A model generated the notes under the pieces. That model did not search any database. It was not told where the DNA came from and worked only from the letters and a program-made list of their open reading frames with translations. This document shows positions 48,773-57,938 of a stretch of 64,000 nt of DNA, in pieces. A program made the position numbers and the translations under genes. This stretch comes from Thermosipho sp. (in: thermotogales) (lineage in GTDB: Bacteria > Thermotogota > Thermotogae > Thermotogales > Fervidobacteriaceae), in contig JACDNZ010000009.1 in NCBI GenBank assembly GCA_017656345.1, positions 24,081-88,080 of the forward strand, read 5' to 3'. Each line of letters starts with the position of its first letter. Within the stretch, counting starts at the first letter, position 1.

Positions 48773-50047
48773 TTATAATTTAATTTTTCCCTCGTACAGT
48801 GGAAATCTTTTGCAAAGATCAAGAACTTGTTTTTGAACCTTTTCGATTATATCATCTGGAACATTTCCTTCTTCGTCTTTTGTGTTTTTGAGAACCATGA
48901 CGATTAGTTCGGCAATTTCTTCCATTTCTGGTTCTTTCATTCCTCTAGTTGTAAGAGCAGGTGTTCCAAGTCTTATACCGCTTGCTACAAATGGTGATCT
49001 TGTTTCGTTTGGAATAGTATTTTTATTAACTGTGATATGACATTTTCCAAGAGCAATTTCTGCTGCCTTTCCAGTGACATTTAATGGTGTTAAATCAACT
49101 AACATGAGGTGGGTGTCTGTACCACCAGAGACTATTCTAAGACCACGTTTTTCAAGCTCTTCGGCAAGTTTTTTAGCGTTCTTTACCACTTGTTTTTGAT
49201 ATTCTTTAAATTCATCTGTTAATGCTTCTTTGAAACAAACGGCTTTTGCAGCAATTACATGCATTAACGGACCACCTTGTATTCCAGGGAAAATACTTTT
49301 GTTAATTGCTTTGTATATTTCATTGTCGTTTGTAAGAATCATACCTCCTCTTGGGCCGCGTAAAGTTTTATGAGTTGTACTTGTAACAATGTGAGCATAT
49401 TCTGCAGGATTTGGATATATACCAGCTGCAACTAAGCCAGCAAAATGAGCCATATCTACTACAAGGTATGCTCCTACTTCATCAGCAATTTCTCTGAACT
49501 TTTTAAAGTCAATTATTCTGGAGTAAGCACTTCCACCTGCAACAATTATTTTTGGTTTGTGAGTTAGTGCAAGGTCTCTAACCATGTCGTAATTTATAAC
49601 TTCTGTTTCAGGATCTACGCCATATTGAATGACGTTATAAATTTTTCCAGAAAAGTTTACAGAAGCGCCGTGAGTTAAATGCCCTCCATGGCTTAGAGAC
49701 ATTCCCATCAAAGTATCTCCAGGCTCTGAAACAGCAAAATATGCTCCCATGTTTGCTTGAGAACCTGAATGTGGTTGAACGTTTGCATATTTTACATTGA
49801 ATAGCTCTTTTGCTCTGTTTCTTGCAAGCCTTTCTGCAACGTCTACCCATTCACATCCACCATAGTATCTTCTTCCAGGATATCCTTCAGCGTATTTGTT
49901 TGTAAGGAGACTTCCCATTGTTTCAATTACTGCTAGAGAGGCAAAATTTTCTGAAGCTATAAGTTCTAGACCGTACTCCTGTCTTTCCCACTCTTTTAAA
50001 AGCACTTCATATATTTCAGGATCTGTTTGTTTAACGTGTTCCCACAT
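48773..50047 (-). CDS. glyA: Serine hydroxymethyltransferase
   Basis: PLP enzyme interconverting serine and glycine with tetrahydrofolate, 424 residues. Landmarks: '[14 protein letters not shown]', '[18 protein letters not shown]', '[17 protein letters not shown]', '[12 protein letters not shown]', and the PLP-lysine segment '[15 protein letters not shown]' near 228. The frame extends upstream, but ATG 50047 follows AGGAGGTATTAAA. It is consistent with folP (7.6 kb) in showing folate-dependent one-carbon metabolism. Transcribed alone. Confidence 0.96.
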   Translation of the reverse strand: MWEHVKQTDPEIYEVLLKEWERQEYGLELIASENFASLAVIETMGSLLTNKYAEGYPGRRYYGGCEWVDVAERLARNRAKELFNVKYANVQPHSGSQANMGAYFAVSEPGDTLMGMSLSHGGHLTHGASVNFSGKIYNVIQYGVDPETEVINYDMVRDLALTHKPKIIVAGGSAYSRIIDFKKFREIADEVGAYLVVDMAHFAGLVAAGIYPNPAEYAHIVTSTTHKTLRGPRGGMILTNDNEIYKAINKSIFPGIQGGPLMHVIAAKAVCFKEALTDEFKEYQKQVVKNAKKLAEELEKRGLRIVSGGTDTHLMLVDLTPLNVTGKAAEIALGKCHITVNKNTIPNETRSPFVASGIRLGTPALTTRGMKEPEMEEIAELIVMVLKNTKDEEGNVPDDIIEKVQKQVLDLCKRFPLYEGKIKL

Positions 50048-50188
50048 TTTAATACCTCCTTGTATTTTTGATTTCACAACTATTCTATCATTAATATGAA
50101 TCTTTTGAAACCTTATTATATTTGCTTTAAAAATGAATAAGAGTTGTTATTTTAAAATTAAGTAGGTATTCTTTGGAAAGCAAATTTC
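50048..50188. other. Intergenic DNA upstream of glyA
   Basis: About 140 bases holding the presumed glyA promoter region; I see no clear promoter or RNA element on the minus strand. Confidence 0.4.
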
Positions 50189-50217
50189 TTGAATCATATA
50201 TGAAAATATGATATAAT
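50189..50217 (+). promoter_or_regulatory. Distal promoter upstream of pilin-like gene
   Basis: TTGAAT, 17-base spacer, TATAAT. It would start transcription about 150 bases before the pilin-like gene; the leader contains only a six-codon mini-frame (ATG at 50248). Confidence 0.65.
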
Positions 50218-50312
50218 ATTAGCACAATTAATAATTTACAGGATGTATAAATGGCTTGAATAAAGGATTTTGATGTAGATAGTAAAATAAATTAAGAAAA
50301 ACTTAATGAAAA

Positions 50313-50342
50313 TTGCAAAAAAAGATTTTATTGTGGTATAAT
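50313..50342 (+). promoter_or_regulatory. Proximal promoter of pilin-like gene
   Basis: TTGCAA, 18-base spacer, TATAAT with upstream TGG (extended -10), 33 bases before the ATG. Confidence 0.75.
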
Positions 50343-50374
50343 AAAATTACGAAAATAAAACGGGAGGTGGATTT

Positions 50375-50788
50375 ATGAAAATGAGGAAGGGTTTCACACT
50401 TATCGAATTATTGATTGTTCTTGCAATTATTGCAGCATTGATGGCAGTTGTTACGCCTATTGCATTGAACGCAGTGAAAAAAGCAAAAGCAACCCAAGTA
50501 GCAGAAAACTTTAGGAATATTAAAGCTGCAGTTGAAAGTTATTTTAATGTTGAAGAAGAAGCTCCAAGTGCTTTGGGTGATCTTGTATCGAATGGATATT
50601 TGAATACTACTCCTGATGGTTTCGAACTCTGGGGAGCTACTTCTTTAGGTAATGGAGTTTATTCAATTGATATTGTTTATACCCAATCGGATGTAGATGA
50701 TACGCAATTAGAAAATGTGTATTCAGAAATAGATACGACATCAAGTAACGTGTATTTCATAAATGTTCAACTTCAACAATGGTGGTAA
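50375..50788 (+). CDS. Type IV pilin-like protein (1)
   Basis: Prepilin of 137 residues. The leader MKMRKG is followed by the methylation site FTLIELL with Glu at +5, then the hydrophobic helix ending in 'TPIALNAVKKAKATQVAENFRNIKAAVE'. The soluble part is short and ends 'NVQLQQWW'. It should be processed by a prepilin peptidase and act in pili, secretion or DNA uptake. The N-terminal half is closely similar to the second pilin-like gene at 51119. It has two promoters and its own terminator, so it is expressed independently. Confidence 0.88.
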   Translation: MKMRKGFTLIELLIVLAIIAALMAVVTPIALNAVKKAKATQVAENFRNIKAAVESYFNVEEEAPSALGDLVSNGYLNTTPDGFELWGATSLGNGVYSIDIVYTQSDVDDTQLENVYSEIDTTSSNVYFINVQLQQWW

Positions 50789-50805
50789 AAAGCTAAAAAT
50801 TAGAG

Positions 50806-50838
50806 AACCCAGCCTTTTAAGGCTGGGTTTTTTTTTTC
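50806..50838 (+). terminator. Terminator of pilin-like gene 1
   Basis: AACCCAGCC/GGCTGGGTT, 9-bp stem with a TTTTAA loop, followed by a long T-run. Confidence 0.93.
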
Positions 50839-51040
50839 AGATTAATGAGAAAAATAGAATAGATGTTTTTGCTTTTATAAAGATTTATTTCGGATTAATG
50901 TTAATAAAATGTAATAAATGAAAATATTTTGACAATTCGATCAAAAAAATTCAAAATAGCTGATTTTTAACTAAAATTTGTTTTTGCATCTTCGATGAGA
51001 GGCACATATTAGTTACATTTGCTGAGAAATACAAGATTAA
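50839..51040. other. Intergenic DNA between the two pilin-like genes
   Basis: About 200 AT-rich bases. A TTGACA occurs near 50930 without a partner -10; nothing else was recognised. Confidence 0.45.
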
Positions 51041-51070
51041 TTGAAATAAATATACTTTTTATGATATAAT
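51041..51070 (+). promoter_or_regulatory. Promoter of pilin-like gene 2
   Basis: TTGAAA, 18-base spacer, TATAAT with TGA just upstream, 49 bases before the ATG. Confidence 0.75.
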
Positions 51071-51118
51071 TTTATACACGGCTATTCTATATATTTTTAA
51101 ATTTTAGGGGGATATAAG

Positions 51119-51544
51119 ATGAAAAAGGGGTTTACTTTAATAGAACTTATTGTAGTTATGGCAATTATCGCTTTTTTACTGACGGTTGCAGTTCCAATAG
51201 CTTTGAACGCGGTGAAAAAGGCAAATGTGACACAAATTGGAAGAAATCTTAGAAATTTAGGACAAGCAGGCGAAACTTATATAAATGTTGAAAACCCTGA
51301 GGGGGTTTCAAATTTAACAATTTCTTTATTGAAAAGTAAAAATTATTTAGAAATTAGTATGAAAGATTCTGAGATAGCAAAGTATGATATTGTGGCAACT
51401 GATGTTGGAAATTTTTTAGTAATAGAATCTATTTATTTAGGAAAAGATATAGCAACTAATTTAATTATTGAAAAATTTCCATTTCTTGATTCTACTGATA
51501 ACATCATATATTATAGAATTAAAATGGGTAAATGGTGGGAATAA
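51119..51544 (+). CDS. Type IV pilin-like protein (2)
   Basis: 141 residues. Very short leader MKKG, then FTLIELIVVMAIIAF, then 'VPIALNAVKKANVTQIGRNLRNLG', which parallels pilin-like gene 1 residue by residue before the sequences diverge. The C-terminus 'IKMGKWWE' also recalls the WW ending of its neighbour, which supports tandem duplication. nagA begins only 15 bases after its stop and is probably co-transcribed. Role as in other pilins or pseudopilins; the soluble domain is unrecognised. Confidence 0.87.
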   Translation: MKKGFTLIELIVVMAIIAFLLTVAVPIALNAVKKANVTQIGRNLRNLGQAGETYINVENPEGVSNLTISLLKSKNYLEISMKDSEIAKYDIVATDVGNFLVIESIYLGKDIATNLIIEKFPFLDSTDNIIYYRIKMGKWWE

Positions 51545-51559
51545 TTAGTGGAGGGATGT

Positions 51560-52621
51560 ATGGTTTTAGAAAAAGTTTTAATAGTTGATCCTATTGATGG
51601 AGAATATACCGGAGATGTAGAAATAAAAGAAGGAAACATAGCCAAGATAAAGAAAAAACATTGTGTCCCAAAATCTGTTTTGATGCCTGGGTTTGTTGAT
51701 ACTCACACGCATGGGTATATGGGAATTGATTGTTTGAAAGCGACATCGTCTGAGTTTGAAAATTGGGCTGAATACGTGAAAAAAGAAGGTGTAACATATC
51801 TTTTTCCTACCACAGTTTCATCTTCAAAAATTATCCTCCAGAATGTTATAGAAAATTTTTTGAAAGCAAATCATCCTTCTTTAATGCAATTACATTTAGA
51901 AGGTCCGTTTATTAATAACGAAAAAGCAGGCGCGCAGAACAAAGAATATATCACTTCTTTTTCTCTTGAAAAATTACCAAACTTGAAAGGAAAAGTAAAA
52001 ATAATAACAGCAGCCCCTGAAATATACAATTTCGAAGAGCTGGCAACATTTGCCAAAGCAGAGAATATAAAGATATCTTTAGGGCATTCAAATGGTACTT
52101 ACGAACATTTTAGAAAAGCGTATGAAATGGGCATTGATAGGATAACACATTTTCCAAATGCTTTAAGAAATTTTCATCATAGAGAAATAGGACCAATTGG
52201 TGCAGTGTTTTTACATAATTTTTATGTTGAACTTATTGTTGACAATGTTCATTTATCAACTAATTTTGTAAAGATGATGTACAGGGTTCTGGGACCTGAG
52301 AGATTAATTTTAGTAACTGATAGTATTTCACCCACCGGTTTAAAAGATGGCAGATATGAGTTAGGAGATTTGGAAATAACAGTAAGAGATGGTATTGCAA
52401 AAACAAACGAAGGAGTCCTTGCGGGGAGTACTTTAAGATTTATTGATGCAGTGAAAAACTTTAAAAAAATCACGAATTGTTCTTTGAAAGAACTTTCAAT
52501 GGTTTCTTCATACAACGCATTGAAAAATTTAGGAATAAAGGGTGGAAGAATTAAAGAGGGATTCCCTGCAAAATTTGTTTTGCTTGATAAGGATTTAAAT
52601 GTTATTAAGACGATGGTTTAA
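51560..52621 (+). CDS. nagA: N-acetylglucosamine-6-phosphate deacetylase
   Basis: Amidohydrolase of 353 residues in amino-sugar catabolism and cell-wall recycling. Signatures: 'LMPGFVDTHTHGYMG' (metal HxH), 'LHLEGPFINNEKAGAQ' (metal Glu), 'SLGHSNG' and 'THFPNALRNFHHREIG' (metal and substrate His), and 'ILVTDSISPTG' (catalytic Asp). GTG 51548 is in frame but is part of the GTGGAGGGA site; ATG 51560 is taken. No nagB is adjacent. The 3' end overlaps the convergent pilin-like gene by 17 bases. Confidence 0.93.
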   Translation: MVLEKVLIVDPIDGEYTGDVEIKEGNIAKIKKKHCVPKSVLMPGFVDTHTHGYMGIDCLKATSSEFENWAEYVKKEGVTYLFPTTVSSSKIILQNVIENFLKANHPSLMQLHLEGPFINNEKAGAQNKEYITSFSLEKLPNLKGKVKIITAAPEIYNFEELATFAKAENIKISLGHSNGTYEHFRKAYEMGIDRITHFPNALRNFHHREIGPIGAVFLHNFYVELIVDNVHLSTNFVKMMYRVLGPERLILVTDSISPTGLKDGRYELGDLEITVRDGIAKTNEGVLAGSTLRFIDAVKNFKKITNCSLKELSMVSSYNALKNLGIKGGRIKEGFPAKFVLLDKDLNVIKTMV

Positions 52622-53168
52622 AGTATATAGTTTCGATATTGTGGACGTTTTTATTAAAGTAACTGTAAATGAGATACCCATCTTCACAAATTTGTACTAT
52701 TAAAGCACCATTGAATTTTTCTTTGCTATTTTCGGTAGCATTTAATGGGTATAAATATTTTTCAGGATTACTGAGAGCAACTTTTATACTGACTTTTCTT
52801 TGCGAGATTATTACAGCAGCATTTTTAGCGCTTTTTGCTTGAGTTGTACTTATTATTTCTGAACTACCGTTAACTGGGTTGTAGATTTTTACACCTGTTT
52901 TTTCCAGTTTCTTTTCTAATTCTTTTCTAATATAATTAGAGTTAGTATTTTTTGAATACGATGGAAGAGTATCATCAAAAATAATAGAAGTAATTGCTTC
53001 TATTATTATTTTTTGGTTTGCTTTCAAGGTTATGATAATGCTGTTTCCAACTAATTTGGAAGATGATAAAGTTGCAACCAGTAAAAAACCTCCAATAATG
53101 GCAAGAACAAATATTAATTCAACTAGTGTAAAACCTTTTTTAAAATTTTTTCTGGTAATTTTTCCCAT
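52605..53168 (-). CDS. Type IV pilin-like protein (3)
   Basis: 187 residues with a basic leader (MGKITRKNFKKG) and the prepilin segment FTLVELIFVLAIIGGF with Glu at +5. The soluble part has no recognised domain ('KKLEKTGVKIYNPVNGSSEIISTTQAKSAKNAAVIISQ' is characteristic of this copy). It is distinct from the two tandem pilins and on the opposite strand, overlapping the end of nagA. Likely a minor pilin or pseudopilin. Confidence 0.82.
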   Translation of the reverse strand: MGKITRKNFKKGFTLVELIFVLAIIGGFLLVATLSSSKLVGNSIIITLKANQKIIIEAITSIIFDDTLPSYSKNTNSNYIRKELEKKLEKTGVKIYNPVNGSSEIISTTQAKSAKNAAVIISQRKVSIKVALSNPEKYLYPLNATENSKEKFNGALIVQICEDGYLIYSYFNKNVHNIETIYFKPSS

Positions 53169-53194
53169 ACTTTTGCTACCTGCCCACCTGTATT

Positions 53195-53572
53195 TTATTG
53201 TAAGTTATTTGTTTCAATCATAATACAAACATCATGAAATACTGTGATTCCCTTTTGTTTTAAGAACTCGTCTATTTCGTCAGAGTATGCGCCGGGTTGA
53301 TACCATAAATTTGTAAAACCACTTTCTACAGCTTCTTTGGTTGCTTCAATACCTATTTTAGGGGGTAATATAAATACAAGAAGATCAATATCATTTGGAA
53401 GATCTTTTATCTTTTTTACAGTTTTGATTCCTTCAACTTCATCGTAACGGGGTGTTACCGGAATAACTTCAAATCCTTTTTTTCTCAAATCTCTTAAAAC
53501 AATATTTCCAAATTTGCTTTTGTTTGTTGTTGCTCCAACAATTGCTATCTTTCTAATTTTTTTTAAATCCAT
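53195..53572 (-). CDS. CoA-binding protein (YccU-like)
   Basis: 125-residue Rossmann-fold protein of the CoA_binding_2 family: 'KIAIVGATTNKSKFGNIVLRDLRKKGFEVIPVTPRYDEVEGIKT' at the start, 'DLLVFILPPKIGIEATKEAVESGF' and 'LWYQPGAYSDE' later. Such small proteins bind CoA; their cellular role is not established. It is the first of two minus-strand genes with pilin-like protein 3, separated from it by 26 bases. GGAGG precedes the ATG. Confidence 0.88.
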   Translation of the reverse strand: MDLKKIRKIAIVGATTNKSKFGNIVLRDLRKKGFEVIPVTPRYDEVEGIKTVKKIKDLPNDIDLLVFILPPKIGIEATKEAVESGFTNLWYQPGAYSDEIDEFLKQKGITVFHDVCIMIETNNLQ

Positions 53573-53890
53573 AAGATTTCCTCCAAATAAGGTTTAAAGT
53601 TAAAACTTTCACGATTAATTTTAACAAAATTATCTTCTAATTTTGTTTGAGAAAACTTAAATATTATCATAGAATAAATCAACAAATTTTTTAAATAAAA
53701 TTTAACAACTATATTATTAAAATTACTAATAAGAAACATAAAATTCCATAAAACCAGTTATACTAATGTTTGGTATAATATTCATTTTTGATTTAGATTT
53801 TGTTCATGAAGACCATAAAATGTTAATTTAATATGTTTTTCTAAGTAATTGCCGTGTTTTTAGAAGCTTGATTTTTGGAGATGAATTTTA
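53573..53890. other. Intergenic region upstream of aldo/keto reductase
   Basis: About 320 AT-rich bases. A TGGTATAAT extended -10 at 53771-53779 may be a second upstream promoter; otherwise nothing recognisable. Confidence 0.45.
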
Positions 53891-53899
53891 TGATACAAT
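53891..53899 (+). promoter_or_regulatory. Extended -10 promoter of the aldo/keto reductase gene
   Basis: TGATACAAT about 70 bases before the ATG; a TTGATT lies upstream but at 20 bases, too far for an ideal -35. Confidence 0.45.
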
Positions 53900-53970
53900 A
53901 TTTTAAATTTGCAAGGGTTGAATGATCGAGAGTGGAAATTTTAATGTTTTAACAAAAAAAGGGGGCTGTT

Positions 53971-54849
53971 ATGAAAAAAGGAATTAGTAGAGTGATACAT
54001 GGAGTTATGAGAATAAAGGATTGGAAATACACAGTAGATGAGTTGTTGAGATTGGTTAATAAGCTTATTGATCTTGGGGTTACAACATTTGATTTAGCAG
54101 ATATATATGGAGGATATGAAGCCCAAGAAATATTTGGAAGAATTTTTGAAAAAGATCCGAAGTTAAGGGATAAAATACAAATAATTTCAAAGGTTGGTAT
54201 AAGACTTCTGTCAAAAAAATATCCAGAAATATATGTAAAACACTATAACACAACAAAAGAACATATAATAAGTTCTGTTGAAAAAACATTAAAAGATTTA
54301 AGAACGGATCATATAGATGTTCTTTTGATTCATAGACCAGATCCATTAATGGATCCAGATGTAATTTCAGAAGCTTTTGAATATTTAAAAGAAAAAGGAA
54401 TGGTAGTGAATTTTGGTGTTTCAAATTTTATGTCACATCATATGTCTCTTTTTAAATCTAAAGTTAGGGAACCAATTTTGTATAATCAAATAGAAATTTC
54501 TCTACTTCATGTTGAAACATTATTTGATGGAACACTTGACTATTGTCTTGAAAACGAAATAATACCAATGGCCTGGTCACCTGTTTCTGGTGGAAGGATA
54601 TTTGTTGAAAAAACAGGAAGGAATAAAGAAATATTAAGTGCATTGAAAAAAGTAGCCGAAAATCATAACACAACACCTGAACATATAATTTATGCATGGT
54701 TGTACAAACACCCTTCAAAAATCCATCCTGTGGTTGGTAGTGGAAAGTTTGAGAGAATAAAATGTGCAGTTGAGGCGTTAGATATTGATCTTGATTTACA
54801 GGAATGGTTTTATATTTTAAAAGCAGCAAGAGGATATGATGTGCCATAA
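53971..54849 (+). CDS. Aldo/keto reductase (YdhF-like)
   Basis: NAD(P)H oxidoreductase of 292 residues with a TIM barrel. The catalytic tetrad is visible as Asp and Tyr in 'TFDLADIYGGYEAQE', Lys in 'IISKVGI' and His in 'LLIHRPDPLMDPD'. Cofactor-site segments 'FGVSNF', 'NQIEISLL' and 'VVGSGKFERI' follow. Closest in pattern to YdhF-type reductases; substrate unknown. It lies 56 bases before the GH3 gene and may be co-transcribed with it, so a carbohydrate-derived aldehyde or ketone is possible. Confidence 0.87.
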   Translation: MKKGISRVIHGVMRIKDWKYTVDELLRLVNKLIDLGVTTFDLADIYGGYEAQEIFGRIFEKDPKLRDKIQIISKVGIRLLSKKYPEIYVKHYNTTKEHIISSVEKTLKDLRTDHIDVLLIHRPDPLMDPDVISEAFEYLKEKGMVVNFGVSNFMSHHMSLFKSKVREPILYNQIEISLLHVETLFDGTLDYCLENEIIPMAWSPVSGGRIFVEKTGRNKEILSALKKVAENHNTTPEHIIYAWLYKHPSKIHPVVGSGKFERIKCAVEALDIDLDLQEWFYILKAARGYDVP

Positions 54850-54905
54850 AAGCTTTTGTTAATTTTATAACCAAAAAAGTATGGTATTAAGGGGGAAAGG
54901 TAGAA

Positions 54906-57062
54906 ATGGATCTAGAAAAAATGATTAATGAAATGACTTTAGAAGAAAAAATAAACCTTTTAGTTGGTATTGGAAGGTCGGGAGTGGGAGATACTCCTCG
55001 TTACAAAGTAGAAGGCGCTGCAGGTGAGACTCGTCCAATAGAAAGATTAAACATCCCAAGAACAGTACATGCAGATGGCCCAGCAGGTCTTAGAATTTCT
55101 CCAAAAAGAGAAAATGATGAAAAGACTTATTATGCAACAGCTTTCCCGATAGCTTCTATGATAGCTTCTACGTGGAATAAAGATATTGCATTTGAAGTGG
55201 GAAAAGCTATGGGGAATGAGGCTAAAGAATATGGAGTTGATTTCCTACTGGCACCTGCTTTGAACATTCACAGAAATCTCTTGTGCGGGAGAAATTTTGA
55301 GTATTATTCGGAAGATCCTTTTCTTTCAGGGGAAATGGCTGAAAGTTTTGTAAGAGGGGTACAATCTGAAGGTGTAGGTGCGTGCGTGAAACATTTTGTC
55401 GTGAATAACCAGGAGACTAACAGGAGAAGTATCAATACTAAGGTATCGGAGAGGGCACTAAGAGAGATTTATTTAAAGGGTTTTGAAATAGCTATAAAAA
55501 AGGCAAAACCTTGGACAGTAATGAGTGCATACAATAAACTTAATGGGAAATATTGTTCTCAAAGCTGGTGGCTTTTGACTGAAGTTTTAAGAAATGAATG
55601 GGGATTTGAAGGTTTTGTAATGAGTGATTGGGACGCGGGAGATAGTGCAAAAGAACAGATTCAAGCTGGTAATGATTTAATAATGCCGGGAAAATCTTAT
55701 CAAACTGATCCTTCAAGAAAAGATGAAATAGAAGAGATAAAAGAAGCAGTTAAAAGAGGAGAAATAACTGAAGAAATAATTAATGAAAGAGTGAGATCAA
55801 TATTGAAGATTTTAGTGAAAACCCCTTCGTTTAATAATTATAGTTATTCAAATGCCCCGGATTTAGATGAACATGCAAAGATTTCATATATGGCTGCAAT
55901 AGAAGGTGTTGTTCTTTTAGAGAATAAGGGAGCGTTGCCGTTTGATAAAAGCACACCTGTTGCACTTTTTGGGACAAGTCAAATTGAAACAATAAAAGGT
56001 GGAACAGGAAGCGGTGATACACATCCAAAGTATACAGTAAATATTCTGGATGCTTTTGAAGAAAAAGGTATTAATGTTGATAAACAACTTTCAGAATTTT
56101 ATAGAAGAAAGGTAAAAGAGTTAAGAAATACAAAGTATAAGGTTCAAGAAGATATAAAACCAAAATTGCCAGAAAATATCTTAGAGGAGAATTTTCTTGA
56201 GGATTTAGCCGAAAGAAATGAAATAGCAGTTATTGTATTTAGCAGGATTTCAGGTGAAGGTTATGATAGAAAACTTGAAAAGGGAGATTTTTATCTCTCT
56301 GATGATGAAAGGGAGCTTCTTGAAAGAGTTTCAAAAGCTTTCCGTTTAAAAAGAAAAAAGGTTATAGTCTTACTCAATATAGGTGGACCTATCGAGATTG
56401 CAAGCTGGAGAAATTTGTGTGATGGTATTCTTTTGATATGGCAGCCCGGGCAGGAAGCGGGAAGAGTAGTTGCAGATGTGTGTACGGGAGTTATTAATCC
56501 TTCTGGAAAGCTTCCTACAACTTTTCCAAAAGGTTATACAAATATACCTTCAAAAGAATTCCCTGGAGTTCCAAAAGAAGACCCCAGAGAGGTTATATAT
56601 GAAGAGGATATTTATGTAGGCTATAGATATTATGATACATTTGGAGTTGAACCTTTGTATGAATTTGGATATGGACTTTCCTATACAACGTTTAAATATG
56701 AAAATTTGGAAGTAATTACAAAGGGTAATTATGTAATTGTAAGTTTCGATGTGGAAAATACAGGAGATTTTGCGGGTAAAGAAGTGGTACAGGTATATGT
56801 TAGAGCGCCAAAGGGGAAAATTGATAAACCATTCCAGGAGTTAAAGGCATTTTCAAAAACAAAATTACTACAACCCGGTGAAAGAGAAAAAGTATTGTTA
56901 AAGATTAGTTTAAGAAGCCTTGCGAGTTTTGCGATTGACAAATGGATTTTAGAAAAAGGTAATTATGAAATAAGAATTGGATCGTCATCGAGAGATATAA
57001 GACTTGTTGGTAAAATTGAACTTGAAGAAAAAACATTTGATGTTTCAGGAGGAGTAATATGA
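54906..57062 (+). CDS. GH3 beta-glucosidase/beta-xylosidase
   Basis: Glycoside hydrolase of 718 residues without a signal peptide, so it acts on imported oligosaccharides. The (alpha/beta)8 domain has 'VHADGPAGLR', 'GVDFLLAPALNIHRNLLCGRNFEYYSEDP', 'CVKHFVVNNQETNR' (KHF) and the nucleophile segment 'GFVMSDWDAGD'. The second domain carries 'LIWQPGQEAGRVVADVCTGVINPSGKLPTTFP', and a fibronectin-III-like C-terminal domain starts near 600 ('EFGYGLSYTTFKYENLEV'). This three-domain form is the common thermophile beta-glucosidase. Specificity is not decided by sequence. It overlaps the PhzF gene by 4 bases. Confidence 0.92.
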   Translation: MDLEKMINEMTLEEKINLLVGIGRSGVGDTPRYKVEGAAGETRPIERLNIPRTVHADGPAGLRISPKRENDEKTYYATAFPIASMIASTWNKDIAFEVGKAMGNEAKEYGVDFLLAPALNIHRNLLCGRNFEYYSEDPFLSGEMAESFVRGVQSEGVGACVKHFVVNNQETNRRSINTKVSERALREIYLKGFEIAIKKAKPWTVMSAYNKLNGKYCSQSWWLLTEVLRNEWGFEGFVMSDWDAGDSAKEQIQAGNDLIMPGKSYQTDPSRKDEIEEIKEAVKRGEITEEIINERVRSILKILVKTPSFNNYSYSNAPDLDEHAKISYMAAIEGVVLLENKGALPFDKSTPVALFGTSQIETIKGGTGSGDTHPKYTVNILDAFEEKGINVDKQLSEFYRRKVKELRNTKYKVQEDIKPKLPENILEENFLEDLAERNEIAVIVFSRISGEGYDRKLEKGDFYLSDDERELLERVSKAFRLKRKKVIVLLNIGGPIEIASWRNLCDGILLIWQPGQEAGRVVADVCTGVINPSGKLPTTFPKGYTNIPSKEFPGVPKEDPREVIYEEDIYVGYRYYDTFGVEPLYEFGYGLSYTTFKYENLEVITKGNYVIVSFDVENTGDFAGKEVVQVYVRAPKGKIDKPFQELKAFSKTKLLQPGEREKVLLKISLRSLASFAIDKWILEKGNYEIRIGSSSRDIRLVGKIELEEKTFDVSGGVI

Positions 57063-57916
57063 AATTTTTCGTTGTTGATGCCTTTACTAACGAGCCCTTC
57101 AAAGGAAATCCAGCAGGAGTAGTGGTTTTAGATAAAAGTGAAAATTTAACAAAAAAAGAAAAACAACTTCTAGCAGGTGAACTTCGATTTTCAGAAACAG
57201 CTTTCGTAAAGCAAAATTCAGATAAAGAATTTGTACTGGAGTATTTTACACCTGTTTCAGAGATCGATCTTTGTGGTCATGCAACAATTGCAACTTTTTG
57301 TGTTTTAAAAGAACTTGGATTTGTAAAAAGTGGAAATACTTATATAGCAGCAACTAATGTTGGAAAGTTAAAAATAACATTGGACAATGAGATAATATTT
57401 ATGGAACAGGCCAAGCCTGAACTAGGAGAAATACTTTCAAAAGATGAAGTATCAAAAATTTCGGAAATGTTAGGCATTGACGAATCTGAGATAAATGTTG
57501 AGCTGCCTTTACAAATTGTTTCAACAGGGGTATGGGATTTATTAATACCTGTAAAAACAGAAAAGGCTCTTTTCAAAATTTCACCAAATTTTGAAAAAAT
57601 CAGTAAGTTTTGTAGTGACCATAACATTGTAAGCTTCCATGTTTTTACCCTTGATACAAAAGATGGAATTGCAAAGGCCAGAGATTTTGCACCCCTTTTT
57701 GGTATCAATGAAGAAGCAGCAACGGGAACAGCCAATGGAGCACTTTCTTATTACTTATACAATTATAAGGTGATTGAGAAAGAAAGATTATATAAGATAA
57801 TTCAAGGTGAGAGTATGAGCAGAAGATCAGAAATATACGTAAAAATTGAGAAAGAAAGAGTATTAGTTGGAGGTAAAGCAAGAATAATCGTTAAAGGAGT
57901 TTTGGAAGTAAAATAG
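57059..57916 (+). CDS. PhzF-family isomerase
   Basis: 285 residues with the family opening 'FFVVDAFTNEPFKGNPAGVVVL', the catalytic Glu in 'LRFSETAFV', 'YFTPVSEIDLCGHATIATF' (FTP.xE..LCGHAT) and 'DFAPLFGINEEAATGTANGALSYYL'. Both diaminopimelate-epimerase-like halves are present. PhzF-like enzymes isomerise or epimerise small amino-acid-related compounds; the substrate is unknown. Translation is coupled to GH3 (ATGA), although the metabolic link is not obvious. Confidence 0.88.
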   Translation: MKFFVVDAFTNEPFKGNPAGVVVLDKSENLTKKEKQLLAGELRFSETAFVKQNSDKEFVLEYFTPVSEIDLCGHATIATFCVLKELGFVKSGNTYIAATNVGKLKITLDNEIIFMEQAKPELGEILSKDEVSKISEMLGIDESEINVELPLQIVSTGVWDLLIPVKTEKALFKISPNFEKISKFCSDHNIVSFHVFTLDTKDGIAKARDFAPLFGINEEAATGTANGALSYYLYNYKVIEKERLYKIIQGESMSRRSEIYVKIEKERVLVGGKARIIVKGVLEVK

Positions 57917-57938
57917 CCCGCTTTGCGGGCTATTTTTA
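57912..57938. terminator. Bidirectional terminator between PhzF and dipeptide epimerase genes
   Basis: AATAGCCCGC/GCGGGCTATT, 10-bp stem with a 3-base loop and a following T-run, between convergent stops. Confidence 0.93.

Noticed and set aside
48310..48822. Minus-strand frame of 170 codons over tsf
   Set aside because: Crosses a strong terminator and lies opposite a certain gene.
54464..54874. Minus-strand frame of 136 codons over the aldo/keto reductase
   Set aside because: Antisense shadow; leucine/phenylalanine-rich low-complexity product without motifs.
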